A stretch of 64,000 nucleotides of DNA from Hymenobacter actinosclerus (GTDB lineage Bacteria > Bacteroidota > Bacteroidia > Cytophagales > Hymenobacteraceae): assembly GCF_900111515.1 (NCBI RefSeq), contig NZ_FOHS01000003.1:186001-250000 (forward strand). Direction: 5' to 3'. This document shows, piece after piece, positions 45,014 to 54,093 of the stretch. Every line of letters begins with the position of its first letter. Positions within the stretch are counted from its first letter, which is position 1. The notes beneath the pieces were generated by a model that was given only the letters and a program-made list of their open reading frames with translations, was not told the origin of the DNA and made no database searches. The position numbers were made by a program, and so were the translations under genes.

Positions 45014-45066
45014 ACATAAAAAGAGAAGGCCCTGATCAGATTGGTCAGGGCCTTCTCTTTTTATGT
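45014..45066 (+). terminator. Terminator with a perfect 22-bp stem
   Basis: Arms 45014-45035 and 45045-45066 with 9-nt spacing and an internal AAAAAGAGAAGGCC/GGCCTTCTCTTTTT. It ends the second susCD operon. The remaining DNA to 45250 shows nothing supportable. Confidence 0.88.
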
Positions 45067-45250
45067 AACCAACGGTTCTACGAGCGACTTTGAGGAGCTA
45101 TGGAACCTACACACAAATCTGGTATATCCAATTGTCAGTCACCCAAGCCTCAAAGCAGTTATAACTAATCCTACCATCATTCCGATGCTTTATCCACTTT
45201 CGGAAATTTGCTTGCGACACCTGCTATTTCGGTTCTTTATAAGTACTCAA

Positions 45251-45988
45251 TCATACTTTTGAGTGCAAGTCGTCAATCCGCAACACCACCTCCGGCCCCA
45301 GGTCCGGCCCATTTAGCCACGCCATTATTTGCTCCGCTACCTCAACAGGTTTACGCAGCTGGCCCTGCTGGTAGAATTCAGCAAATTTATCGGCTTCGCT
45401 GAAGTTGAGGGCGTCGGCCGAGCGGATATGCTCCTGCATGGGTGTGTCGAGGATGCCGGGCGAGAGGCTGCGGATGCGGACGCTGCTACCGCGTAGCTCC
45501 TGCTCTTTCTGGGCCGTGCGCGAAAGGGCATCGAGGGCGGCTTTGGAGGCCGAGTAGGCCCCCCAGCCATCGACAGCGCGCTGGGCGGCCCCGCTGCTGA
45601 TGTTGAGGATGGTGCGCGGTATTTCGCGGCCCTGATAGGCGCTCAGGAAGGTGTTCATGAGCATGGCCGGGGCCAGCAGGTTTACGTCGAACACGAACTC
45701 GAAGTGCTCGTTGGGCTGCTCGCCCAGGTAGCCGATTTCGCCCAGCACGGCCGCGTTGTTGATGAGCGTGAGGCTGGTGGCATCGGGGAAGCGGGCGAAT
45801 ACCTTGTGCAGGTTGTGCTGCACGGCGGCCAGGTCTGAGAGGTCGAGGGGTTGGTGCTGGTAGCGCGCGTGCTGGATGGTGGCGTGGCGGCAAATGCCGA
45901 TAACGGTGGTATCGGGTCGGGCCAGGGCGGCCTCGGCCAGTGCCCGGCCCAGGCCCCGGCTGGCCCCGGTAATGAGGTAGTAGTTCAT
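45251..45988 (-). CDS. Short-chain dehydrogenase/reductase (SDR)
   Basis: 245 residues, classical SDR fold. The nucleotide motif is TGASRGLGRALAEAAL, followed by LINNAAVLGE (NNAG equivalent), the catalytic Ser in LNISSGAAQRAVDGWG, and YSASKAALDAL with Tyr and Lys. It resembles benzil or sepiapterin reductase-type NADPH enzymes (MNYYLITGASRGLG start), but the substrate is unknown. The start codon lies 2 nt from a long inverted repeat, which separates it from hslU upstream. Confidence 0.9.
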   Translation of the reverse strand: MNYYLITGASRGLGRALAEAALARPDTTVIGICRHATIQHARYQHQPLDLSDLAAVQHNLHKVFARFPDATSLTLINNAAVLGEIGYLGEQPNEHFEFVFDVNLLAPAMLMNTFLSAYQGREIPRTILNISSGAAQRAVDGWGAYSASKAALDALSRTAQKEQELRGSSVRIRSLSPGILDTPMQEHIRSADALNFSEADKFAEFYQQGQLRKPVEVAEQIMAWLNGPDLGPEVVLRIDDLHSKV

Positions 45989-45990
45989 TT

Positions 45991-46140
45991 TAGGTGATGA
46001 AGTGATGGAGTAATGAGGTGAAATGGTGAGTGCCGTTCAATGTCAGCCCAGCCACCGCAATACTTACGCGGGTGTTTGGGCTGACGTTGAACGGCACTCA
46101 CCATTTCACCTCATCACCTCATCACTCCATCACCTCATTA
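45991..46140. repeat. Long inverted repeat with TGACGTTGAACG core
   Basis: The cores 46014-46050 and 46077-46113 match at 36 of 37 positions. Outside them both sides continue as iterated GGTGATGA-type units (GATGGAGTGATGAGGTGATG on the right arm's complement). It spans from 2 nt upstream of the SDR start to the hslU stop codon. The CTGACGTTGAACGGCAC block is the same core as in repeats at 1-39 and 1943-2055. Confidence 0.85.
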
Positions 46141-47550
46141 CAGAATGTACTGGCTCAGGTCGCGGTTACGGACCATGTCGGTGAGGCGCTCCTCGACCAG
46201 GGCGCGGTCGATGAGGATGCGGGCGTTGGCGCCGATTTTGTCGGGCACGTCGAAGAGGATGTCGTTGAGCAGGCGGCTCATGACGGTGTGCAGGCGACGG
46301 GCGCCGATGTTCTCCACTTCGCTGTTCACCTCGAAGGCGATTTCGGCCAGGCGCTCCAGGGCTTCGTCCTCGAAAGTCAGCTCCACGTTTTCGGCTTGGA
46401 GCAGGGCCTCGTACTGCTTGGTGAGGGCGTTCTTGGGGTCTTTGAGAATCTGGTAGAAGTCGTCCTTGGTCAGGCTTTGCAGCTCGACGCGGATGGGGAA
46501 GCGACCCTGCAACTCCGGGATGAGGTCGGAGGGCTTGGCGACGTGGAAGGCGCCGGCGGCGATGAACAGGATGTGGTCGGTGTGGACGATGCCGTACTTG
46601 GTGCTCACGGCTGAGCCCTCCACGATGGGCAGCAGGTCGCGCTGCACGCCTTCGCGGCTCACATCGGGGCCGCCGCCGCCCTTGCTGCTCTTGCTGGCTA
46701 CCTTGTCGATTTCGTCGATGAAGATGATGCCCGAGTTTTCGGCGTGACGCACGGCCTCGTCCTTCACCTCGTCCATGTCGATGAGCTTGGCGGCTTCCTC
46801 ATCGAGCAGGATTTTGCGGGCCTCGGCCACGGTTACCTTGCGCTTGCGGGTTTTCTTGGGCATCATCGAGCCCAGCATATCCTGGATGCCGGCCATGCTG
46901 GCCTCGTCCATGCCGCCGGGGGCGCCCATTACGCTGATGCCGCCACCGCCCTGCTGCACCTGAATCTCGATTTTGCGCTCGTCCATTTCCCCGTTGCGGA
47001 TTTTCTCGCGGAACCGCTCCCGGGTGCGCTCGTTGAGCTCGTGGTCGGAGTCGGGCACCTCGCCGGGGCTGGTGGTGGGGAAGCCCAGGGCCGGCTTGGG
47101 GGCCGCGCCAGACGCTGCCGTGACGGGCGGAATCAGGATATCGAGGATGAGCTCCTCCACGATTTCGGCGGCTTTCACTTTCACTTCCTCCTTGCGGCGG
47201 GTTTTCACCATGTTCACCGACTGCTCCACCAGGTCGCGCACCATGCTTTCCACGTCGCGGCCCACGTAGCCCACTTCGGTGAACTTGGAGGCTTCCACCT
47301 TCACGAAGGGCGAGTCGGAAATACTGGCCAGACGACGGGCAATTTCGGTTTTGCCCACGCCGGTCGAGCCAATCATGAGGATGTTGTTGGGCACGATTTC
47401 GTCGCGCATTTCGGGGGCGGCGCGCAGGCGGCGCCAGCGGTTGCGCAGGGCAATGGCCACGTGGCGCTTGGCCTCGTGCTGGCCGATAATGTACTTATCG
47501 AGTTCGACCACGATTTGGGCCGGAGTCAGAAAATCTGCGGATTCAAGCAT
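46138..47550 (-). CDS. hslU: ATP-dependent protease ATPase subunit HslU
   Basis: 470 residues from ATG 47550 (MLESADFLTPAQIVVELDKY). AAA+ ATPase with Walker A GSTGVGKT at 61-68, Walker B around GIIFIDEIDKVA, a long I-domain insertion (about 130-260) that holds the glycine-rich VQQGGGGISVMGAPGGMDEA, and the C-terminal docking tail ending DLSQYIL that inserts in HslV. It unfolds proteins for the HslV peptidase. No hslV gene is seen in the window, so its partner must be elsewhere. Confidence 0.96.
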   Translation of the reverse strand: MLESADFLTPAQIVVELDKYIIGQHEAKRHVAIALRNRWRRLRAAPEMRDEIVPNNILMIGSTGVGKTEIARRLASISDSPFVKVEASKFTEVGYVGRDVESMVRDLVEQSVNMVKTRRKEEVKVKAAEIVEELILDILIPPVTAASGAAPKPALGFPTTSPGEVPDSDHELNERTRERFREKIRNGEMDERKIEIQVQQGGGGISVMGAPGGMDEASMAGIQDMLGSMMPKKTRKRKVTVAEARKILLDEEAAKLIDMDEVKDEAVRHAENSGIIFIDEIDKVASKSSKGGGGPDVSREGVQRDLLPIVEGSAVSTKYGIVHTDHILFIAAGAFHVAKPSDLIPELQGRFPIRVELQSLTKDDFYQILKDPKNALTKQYEALLQAENVELTFEDEALERLAEIAFEVNSEVENIGARRLHTVMSRLLNDILFDVPDKIGANARILIDRALVEERLTDMVRNRDLSQYIL

Positions 47551-47588
47551 GTAGGGGTAATGTGATTTAATGTAATGGTGTAAAGCCA

Positions 47589-47694
47589 CCTGTCATCCGT
47601 CATCTGGCATCCGCGAAGCGAAGGATCTTATCACGTAAGCACAGTTTACGCGGACGTAAGAAGGTCCTTCGCTTCGCGGACGCCAGATGACAGG
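47589..47694. repeat. Inverted repeat of the TGTCATCCTGAGC family, with 7-bp duplication
   Basis: Left arm begins CCTGTCATCCGTCATCTGGC; right arm, reverse complemented, begins CCTGTCATCTGGCGTCCGCG. Both then share CCGCGAAGCGAAGGAYCTT. The left arm has an extra CGTCATC, i.e. a tandem 7-bp duplication. The centre has its own CGTAA/TTACG arms. It lies between hslU start and porQ stop. Confidence 0.8.
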
Positions 47695-47712
47695 CTAAAC
47701 AACAGCCAACGG

Positions 47713-48765
47713 CTACTGCTGTTTCTTGAACAGCGAGTCGAGGTTGCGAGCGACGGTGAAGTAGTTGGCGCCGCCCGAGGCGTGGTAGCCGGCATGGGTG
47801 TAGTCGAGCTGGAACTGGCTCAGGCGCAGCATCACGCCGAACGAGAAACCGGCCCCGCCGGCCGCATTATCAAGGCGCAGCTCGCGGCGCTGGAGGTGGT
47901 TGTAGCCGACGCGCACGTTGAGGTTCTTGCTCAGCAGCAGCTCGCCACCTACCACGAAATGCCGGGCCAGCTTGTCGCCCAGGGTCTTCCTGGGTTTTAC
48001 CTCCTCGCCATTCTCGTCAATCTGACCGCGCTGGCTGGGGTCGAGGTACACAATATCGAGCTGCTGGAGGTGGTGGGCGGCCAGCGAGAAGCGCAGCGGC
48101 AGGTGCTCGGGCTTGATGGACGCGCCCAGTTCCACATCGAAGGGCATGGGCTCCCGGTCGGCGCCGTCGTAGGCCTTGAGCTGCACGCCGGCGTTGCGCA
48201 CCACCAGGCCCACCGTGAAATCCTGGGTGGGGTGCTTGAACAGGCCGCCCACGTCGACCAGGGCGGCGTAGGAGTGGTTACCGGCAATGCCCGAGCCGGC
48301 CAGCCTGAGCGTGCCACCCAGCGTGAACACGCCCGAGGTGTAGGAGTCGGAGAGGCTCAACGCGTACTCGTTCACCGAAAACCGGCCCAGCGAGTTGCCG
48401 GCCGGGTCGAACTGCTCGAAGTCGCCGTAGTTGAGGTAAGTCAGCCCCACGCCTATGCGGCCAGCCTTGGCCGTGTTAAACACGTACACCGCCGTGCTCT
48501 GCCTGATGTCGGCCAGATAATCCACGAATCCCAGCGCCAGCCGGCCGTCCATATCGGCGTTAAGCAAAGCCGGGTTGGCGTAGAGCATGGTGCCGTCGGC
48601 ATCGCGCGACGACGTATTGACGCCGCCCAGCCCGGCCAGCTTGGCGCTGGTGGGCAGGTTCAGGAACGAGAAGGCCCGCTGCCCCCCAATCTGGGCCTGG
48701 GCTGCGCCCAACGTCAGGCCCGAAACGGCGAAAAGAGCGGCGGTGCAGCGTAGGAGTTGGTTCAT
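47713..48765 (-). CDS. porQ: Type IX secretion system protein PorQ
   Basis: 350 residues with a signal peptide (LLRCTAALFAVSGLTLGA, cleavage near AQAQ). The start of the mature chain, IGGQRAFSFLNLPTSAKLAG, then LYANPALLNADMDGRLALGF and VDYLADIRQS, is the PorQ pattern. It is an outer-membrane beta-barrel belonging to the PorP/FadL-like group; in Porphyromonas it works with PorV and PorZ at the attachment complex that anchors cargo to A-LPS. No other core por gene is adjacent, except the PorE-like gene across lon. Confidence 0.85.
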   Translation of the reverse strand: MNQLLRCTAALFAVSGLTLGAAQAQIGGQRAFSFLNLPTSAKLAGLGGVNTSSRDADGTMLYANPALLNADMDGRLALGFVDYLADIRQSTAVYVFNTAKAGRIGVGLTYLNYGDFEQFDPAGNSLGRFSVNEYALSLSDSYTSGVFTLGGTLRLAGSGIAGNHSYAALVDVGGLFKHPTQDFTVGLVVRNAGVQLKAYDGADREPMPFDVELGASIKPEHLPLRFSLAAHHLQQLDIVYLDPSQRGQIDENGEEVKPRKTLGDKLARHFVVGGELLLSKNLNVRVGYNHLQRRELRLDNAAGGAGFSFGVMLRLSQFQLDYTHAGYHASGGANYFTVARNLDSLFKKQQ

Positions 48766-48830
48766 CAACGACAAGATAAAGCAGTTCCCGGACAGGACGT
48801 TGCGAGAGGGGAAATTATTGTGCTGACGTT

Positions 48831-48936
48831 TACCCCACCCCCGGCCCCTCCCCGGTGGGGAGGGGTGCCAGACGCGAGAACTGTTCTACTAGAACGCACC
48901 CCCTCCCCACCGGGGAGGGGGCCGGGGGGTGGGGTA
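48831..48936. repeat. GC-rich long inverted repeat, family copy A
   Basis: Arms 48831-48868 and 48896-48936, built on TACCCCACCCCCGGCCCCTC, differ mainly by one-base C-run length changes. The spacer contains GACGCGAG and TAGAACGCACC, both also present in copy B at 58384-58490. It ends 2 nt from the lon stop. Confidence 0.85.
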
Positions 48937-48938
48937 CC

Positions 48939-51443
48939 CTACTGCACTTCCACGCTCGGCCCTAGCGGCGCGGGCGCTTCGTCGCGGACGACCAGCTTCA
49001 TGGGGTGAGCCACTTTCTCATCCAGCAGGGCCACGCGTAGCACGTCGTCTACGCGGTCGGCATAGTGGATGGTGAGGCCCTGGAGGTAGTGGGGGGCTAT
49101 TTCGTCGATGTCTTTGCGGTTTTTGGGGCAGAGGATGATGTCCTTGATGCCGGCGCGGCGGGCGGTCAGGATTTTCTCCTTGATGCCGCCAACGGGCAGC
49201 ACCTTGCCGCGCAGGGTTATTTCGCCCGTCATGGCCAGGTGGCTCCGGATTTTGCGCTGAGTGAACACCGAGGCGATGCTGGTGAAGATGGCAATGCCGG
49301 CGCTGGGGCCGTCCTTGGGCACGGCGCCCTCCGGAAAGTGGATGTGCAGGTCGTACTGGTCGAAGAGGCGGTAGTCGATGCCCAGCTCGTCGGCGCGGCT
49401 GCGCAGGTAACTCAGCGCCGTTACGGCCGACTCTTTCATCACGTCGCCGAGCTGGCCCGAGAGCGTGAGCTTGCCCCGGCCGCGGCTCAGCAGGCTTTCA
49501 ATGAACAGAATGTCGCCGCCCACGCTGGTCCAGGCCAGGCCGGTTACCACGCCGGCGGTTTCGTTGTCCTGGTACTGGTCGCGGTCGAAAATAGGCGCGC
49601 CCAGAATGCGCTGTACGTCGGCCGGTTGCAGGGTGGCGGGGTAGGTTTCATCCATGGCCTTGCTTTTGGCCACGTTGCGCACCAGCCCGCCGAGCTTGCG
49701 CTCCAGGCTCCGCACGCCGCTTTCGCGGGTGTAGTCGTCAATCACGCGCTGCATGGCCGCGGTGCTCACCGTGGTATCCTTGGGACCCAGGCCGTGCTCT
49801 TCGAGCAGCTTGGGCCAGAGGTGCTTTTTGGCAATCTGGGTTTTCTCTTCGAGCGTGTAGCCCGTCAAATCGATGATTTCCATCCGGTCGCGCAGGGCGG
49901 GCTGGATGGTGTCGAGCGAGTTGGCGGTGGCGATGAACAGCACCCGGCTCAGGTCGTACTCCACCTCCAGGTAGTTGTCGGTGAAGGTCGAGTTCTGCTC
50001 GGGGTCGAGCACTTCGAGCAGGGCCGAGCTGGGGTCGCCCCGGAAGTCGGAGGCCAGCTTGTCAATCTCATCGAGCACGATGACGGGGTTGGATGCCCCG
50101 GCTTTTTTAATCTGAGCGATGATGCGGCCGGGCATGGCCCCCACGTAGGTTTTGCGGTGGCCCCGGATTTCGGCCTCGTCGCGCACGCCACCTAAGCTCA
50201 GGCGGGCATACTTGCGCCCCAGGGCTTTGGCAATGGAGCGGCCGAGGCTGGTTTTGCCCACGCCGGGAGGGCCGTAGAGGCACAGAATCGGCGCTTTCAG
50301 GTCATTTTTCAGCTTGAGCACCGCGAGGTACTCGATGATGCGCGCCTTCACCTTTTCCATGCCGTAGTGGTCCTGGTCGAGGATGCGCTGGGTGCGCTTG
50401 AGGTTGAAGTTGTCCTTGGTGTACTCGCCCCAGGGCAAATCGAGCAGGTACTCGACGTAGTTGACGCTGATGGGGTACTCGGCGGCCTGGGGGTTGAGGC
50501 GGCCGAGCTTGTCGAGCTCCTTCTCGAAGTGCCTGGCCACGGCCTCGGGCCACTTTTTGCCCTTGGCCCGCTGCCTGAGCTTGTCGGCGTCCTGCTCGGG
50601 GCCGTCGAAGCCCAGCTCGTCCTGGAGCACCTTTATCTGCTGGCGCAGGAAGTAGTCGCGCTGCTGCTGGTCGATGTCGGTGTGGACCTTGGTGTGGATT
50701 TCGCGCTTGATTTCCAGGTGCTGAATTTCCTTGAGCATCAGCTCCAGCAGCTTGGTGCCGCGCTCCACGCCGTCGTTGGTTTCGAGCAGCTGCTGCTTCA
50801 CGCTCACCTCCACGTTGAGGTTGGACGAGAGAAAGTGCGTCAGGAAGGCCGGCGACTCGATATTATCCAGCGCCACCTGGGCTTCCTGCGGAATTTCGGG
50901 ATTGAGCTTGAGCATGCGCGAGGCCGCCTCCTTGAGCGACGACACCAGCGCCTTGAGGCTCTTGGAGCTTTTGCCCGGAAACGCCTCCGGCGCGTAGCTC
51001 ACGCGGGCTGTGTGGTAGGGCGTGCTCTGCACTTCCTCTTCGATGCGGAAGCGCGACTGGCCCTGAATAATGATGGTCGTGTTGCCGTCGGGTAGCACCA
51101 GCATTTTGAGGATGCGGGCCAGCGTGCCCACCTGGTACATATCGGCCAGGGTCGGGTCGTCGGACTCGCCGTTTTTCTGGGCCACCACGCCAATCAGCTT
51201 GTTGCCCTTGTAGGCCTTGCGCACCAGCCGGATGCTTTTTTTGCGCGTTACCGTAACCGGCAGCACCACGCCCGGAAACAGCACCGTGTTGCGTACCGGC
51301 AGCAGTGCCAGCACCGCCGGCTGCTCGCCGGGCGCCATCGGCTGGTCGGGGTCGGCGGCCACAATGGACACCATTTCGGTGGAATCGTCGGTCATCAACA
51401 GCAGCGAGGAAAGCGAGGCGTTCGGGGGGGTATAGGAACTCAT
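48939..51443 (-). CDS. lon: ATP-dependent protease La (Lon)
   Basis: 834 residues from ATG 51443. LON N-terminal domain (about 35-240, [19 protein letters not shown]), coiled-coil, AAA+ with Walker [10 protein letters not shown] near 391, and the peptidase domain with Ser714 in PKDGPSAG and Lys757 in GGIKEK, the Ser/Lys dyad. Degrades misfolded and short-lived regulatory proteins in the cytoplasm. The frame is open upstream to 51581 but the sequence there is not family-like. It is transcribed toward porQ; the stop is 2 nt from the repeat. Confidence 0.97.
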   Translation of the reverse strand: MSSYTPPNASLSSLLLMTDDSTEMVSIVAADPDQPMAPGEQPAVLALLPVRNTVLFPGVVLPVTVTRKKSIRLVRKAYKGNKLIGVVAQKNGESDDPTLADMYQVGTLARILKMLVLPDGNTTIIIQGQSRFRIEEEVQSTPYHTARVSYAPEAFPGKSSKSLKALVSSLKEAASRMLKLNPEIPQEAQVALDNIESPAFLTHFLSSNLNVEVSVKQQLLETNDGVERGTKLLELMLKEIQHLEIKREIHTKVHTDIDQQQRDYFLRQQIKVLQDELGFDGPEQDADKLRQRAKGKKWPEAVARHFEKELDKLGRLNPQAAEYPISVNYVEYLLDLPWGEYTKDNFNLKRTQRILDQDHYGMEKVKARIIEYLAVLKLKNDLKAPILCLYGPPGVGKTSLGRSIAKALGRKYARLSLGGVRDEAEIRGHRKTYVGAMPGRIIAQIKKAGASNPVIVLDEIDKLASDFRGDPSSALLEVLDPEQNSTFTDNYLEVEYDLSRVLFIATANSLDTIQPALRDRMEIIDLTGYTLEEKTQIAKKHLWPKLLEEHGLGPKDTTVSTAAMQRVIDDYTRESGVRSLERKLGGLVRNVAKSKAMDETYPATLQPADVQRILGAPIFDRDQYQDNETAGVVTGLAWTSVGGDILFIESLLSRGRGKLTLSGQLGDVMKESAVTALSYLRSRADELGIDYRLFDQYDLHIHFPEGAVPKDGPSAGIAIFTSIASVFTQRKIRSHLAMTGEITLRGKVLPVGGIKEKILTARRAGIKDIILCPKNRKDIDEIAPHYLQGLTIHYADRVDDVLRVALLDEKVAHPMKLVVRDEAPAPLGPSVEVQ

Positions 51444-51654
51444 GCGGGTAGTAAGTCGGGCAAAAAAGGAAGTCCGGGTGCCACAATGACAGGGCATTGC
51501 CCGGACCAGGGCTCCTTTGCGGCGGAGCCGGGCCGAAGGTAGGGCTTCGACAAGCGCCGTGCCACGGCCGCCTTTTGCCACATCGGCAGAAGGGCGGGCG
51601 GTGCATGAGCGAGTGAGTTGGTGAGTGAGTGGATAGGGAAGCAGATTGGATGGC

Positions 51655-51776
51655 GGTCATGCTGAGCGAAGCGGAGCGTAGTCGAAGCATCTCTACCGCA
51701 ATGCTAATCCTGACGTCAGATAGTTACCACTGCCCGCGAGATGCTTCAACTACGCTCCGCTTCGCTCAGCATGACC
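51655..51776. repeat. Inverted repeat, GTCATGCTGAGCG family
   Basis: Arms 51655-51693 and 51738-51776 match at 38 of 39 positions. They begin GGTCATGCTGAGCGAAGC and end AAGCATCTC. Related to the repeats at 56165-56305, 53962-54065 and 47589-47694. It lies in the divergent region between lon and the PorE-like gene. Confidence 0.85.
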
Positions 51777-51826
51777 GTTCTTTTAATCCCGGGCCTGACA
51801 CCCCACCAACCACATCAAAATTTTCC

Positions 51827-51834
51827 TATTTTTG
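51827..51834 (+). promoter_or_regulatory. -7 promoter element of the PorE-like gene
   Basis: TATTTTTG, exact TAnnTTTG match, 40 nt before ATG 51874. The remaining part of the 430-nt lon/PorE-like gap holds the inverted repeat (51655-51776) and a GTGAGTGAGTTGGTGAGTGA tract near 51610-51630. Confidence 0.6.
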
Positions 51835-51873
51835 ACGCCGGCCCGCTGACCATTGCCGGGGCACGCGTTTATT

Positions 51874-53928
51874 ATGTTCCGATTCGCCTTTTTATTTCTA
51901 GTCGGCGGGCTACTGCTGGCCCTTGGCCGGCCGGTGCCAGCAGCCGCGCAGCAGAAGCCGCCCACCTACGCCCAGCGGCCCCTGTCGGCCAAAGTTATCC
52001 GCCAGTTGCGGGCCCGGCCCGACGCTACGCCGGTGTTTCCGAACGTGAACCGGCTGGCGTACTTCCGCGACAAAAAGGCCCTGCGCGCCATTCAGCAGGC
52101 CGAAAAGCGCAAGAACTGGCCGGCGGCCCGCAACCTGCTCGAAACCTACGTGGGCCAGTTCGGCATCGAGAATTTCTACCGCGACACCCCGCTGCTGTGG
52201 CGGCTGGGCCAGCTCTGGGACAAGGCTGGCGACGAGCAGCGGGCCCGCGCCTACTTCCGCCTCGCCCTCAAGCACCGCCGCCAGAGCCTGACCAAGGTGC
52301 AGCAGTACTACGACTCGCTCGAACAGAAGGAAACGGAGTTGTACGTGCCCCTCCAAAAGTACTACGAGCTGGTGGAGTACCGCAAGAGCATCGCCACCTT
52401 CCGCCCCCCGAAAGGCGTGTACACCAGCATGGGCGAGGCCATCAACTCCGATAAGGAGGATTACGGCCCCACGCTCAACGCCGACGCCAACCTGCTCTAT
52501 TTCACGTCGAAGCGCAAAACCCGCGGCCGCTTGCAGGAGGTTTCCGACGAGGATATTTACCAGTCGCGCTTCGAGAACGGGCTCTGGACCGAAGCCGAGG
52601 CCCTGCCCAAGCCCATCAACTCATCGTACAACGAAGGCTCGGCCTGCATTACCAAAGACGGCAAAACGCTCTACTTCGCCCGCTGCGAGTGCCCCACCTG
52701 CCAGGGCAACTGCGACCTGTACGAATCGACCCTGCGGGACGGCAAATGGACCATGCCCAAAAGCCTGGGGCCCAACGTAAACTCGCCGGCCTGGGACTCG
52801 CAACCCACCTTGTCGCCGGGCGAAGACACGCTGTACTTCGCCTCCGACCGGCTCGGCGGCTTCGGGCTCTCGGACATCTGGTTCACGGTGAAAAACAAGG
52901 CCGGGCAGTGGCTGCCGGCCCAGAACATGGGGCCCGTGGTAAACACCCGCGAGAGTGAGGTGAGCCCGTTTTACCACCCGCTTTACCACGTGCTGTACTT
53001 CAGCTCGCGAGGGCAGCTGCTGAACTTTGGCGACTTCGACATCTATAAAACCTACCGCACCCGGGGCCGCTGGCAGGAGCCCATCAACATCGGGCCGCTG
53101 GTGAACGGCAAGGGCTCGGAGTACTATTTCACCATCGACGCCGACTCGAAAAACCTGTACTATGCCCGCTCGGAGCAGGCCAACATGAAAAACCTGGACC
53201 TCTACTCCTTCCCGCTGCCGATGGAGGCCCAGCCCACCGCCACCACCCACGTCGAAGGCTCGCTCATCGACTCGGTCAGCCGCAAGCCCCTCAATGGCCT
53301 GGTCAGCATCATCGACACCGACAACGGCATCGAGGTGGCCAGCAAGTACCTGCGCGACGACGGCACCTTCGATTTCGACCTTATGGAAGGCTCGCACTAC
53401 GTGATGCTGATTCAGAGCCCCGACTTTTTCAGCGTCGAGAAAAGCTTTGCGCTGAAGAACGATACGGTGTTTCAGCTGATGACCAACGCCATCGACTACC
53501 AGCTGCCGATGGTGTTCCAGAACATCGAGTTCGACCAGGACAAGGCCACCATCCGGGCGGCCATGCATCCCACCCTCGACCGGATTACCACTTTCCTCGT
53601 CGACCACCCCACGTTCCGGCTCAACATTGCGGGCCATACCGACAGCCGCGGCGACATTGATTTCAACCTGAAACTGTCGCAGGACCGGGCCGAGGCCATC
53701 CGCCGCTACATCGAGCAGAAGGGCAAGCTGCCGCCCAACCGCGTGGAAAGCATGGGCTACGGCAGCGAAAAGCCCCTTAAAGAGGAGAGAACCCGCGAAG
53801 ATGCCCGCACCAACCGCCGCGTAGAGTTCCGCATCATCAAGCCCGCCGGCGACGAGCAGTTCAAGGCTGACCCCGCACCTACCGGCCAGCCCGCGCCCAA
53901 GCCCGCCGGCGGGGATGATGGGTGGTAG
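51874..53928 (+). CDS. OmpA-family protein with TPR and beta-propeller, PorE-like
   Basis: 684 residues. Signal peptide (FLFLVGGLLLALGRPVPAAA), helical TPR-like region (about 55-150, ending LYVPLQKYYELVEYRKSIAT), then PD40/WD-type propeller blades (DYGPTLNADANLLYFTSKRK, DGKTLYFARCECPTCQGNC, SQPTLSPGEDTLYFASDRLG), a carboxypeptidase-regulatory-like domain (about 460-530, VEGSLIDSVSRKPLNGLVSI), and an OmpA C-terminal peptidoglycan-binding domain (LNIAGHTDSRGDIDFNLKLS). This order is that of PorE, which anchors the type IX secretion system to peptidoglycan. The tail is Pro-rich. Confidence 0.85.
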   Translation: MFRFAFLFLVGGLLLALGRPVPAAAQQKPPTYAQRPLSAKVIRQLRARPDATPVFPNVNRLAYFRDKKALRAIQQAEKRKNWPAARNLLETYVGQFGIENFYRDTPLLWRLGQLWDKAGDEQRARAYFRLALKHRRQSLTKVQQYYDSLEQKETELYVPLQKYYELVEYRKSIATFRPPKGVYTSMGEAINSDKEDYGPTLNADANLLYFTSKRKTRGRLQEVSDEDIYQSRFENGLWTEAEALPKPINSSYNEGSACITKDGKTLYFARCECPTCQGNCDLYESTLRDGKWTMPKSLGPNVNSPAWDSQPTLSPGEDTLYFASDRLGGFGLSDIWFTVKNKAGQWLPAQNMGPVVNTRESEVSPFYHPLYHVLYFSSRGQLLNFGDFDIYKTYRTRGRWQEPINIGPLVNGKGSEYYFTIDADSKNLYYARSEQANMKNLDLYSFPLPMEAQPTATTHVEGSLIDSVSRKPLNGLVSIIDTDNGIEVASKYLRDDGTFDFDLMEGSHYVMLIQSPDFFSVEKSFALKNDTVFQLMTNAIDYQLPMVFQNIEFDQDKATIRAAMHPTLDRITTFLVDHPTFRLNIAGHTDSRGDIDFNLKLSQDRAEAIRRYIEQKGKLPPNRVESMGYGSEKPLKEERTREDARTNRRVEFRIIKPAGDEQFKADPAPTGQPAPKPAGGDDGW

Positions 53929-53961
53929 CGGTGAGGCGGGATGATTGACCGAATTAATTGG

Positions 53962-54065
53962 CTGTCATCCTGAGCGGAGCGAAGGACCTTATCACGTTGG
54001 AACGAATCGTTGTTGCGATGGTCGTTCCAACGTGATAAGGTCCTTCACTCCGCTCAGGATGACAG
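53962..54065. repeat. Inverted repeat, TGTCATCCTGAGC family
   Basis: Arms 53962-54005 and 54022-54065 match at 43 of 44 positions around a 16-nt spacer. They start CTGTCATCCTGAGCGGAGCG and contain GAAGGACCTTATCACGTTGG. It is between the PorE-like stop and the DUF6702 stop (convergent genes), where it may double as terminator. Confidence 0.88.
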
Positions 54066-54093
54066 ACGGTTCTTGCCAGACCTCACCAACCCG

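Noticed and set aside
48831..48936. Possible riboswitch or structured RNA
   Set aside because: The structure is one long near-perfect helix shared with a copy at 58384, which fits a repeat better than an RNA regulator.
53962..54065. Simple terminator
   Set aside because: Although it lies between convergent genes, it has no T-run and its sequence recurs at other loci, so it is called a repeat; it may still stop transcription.
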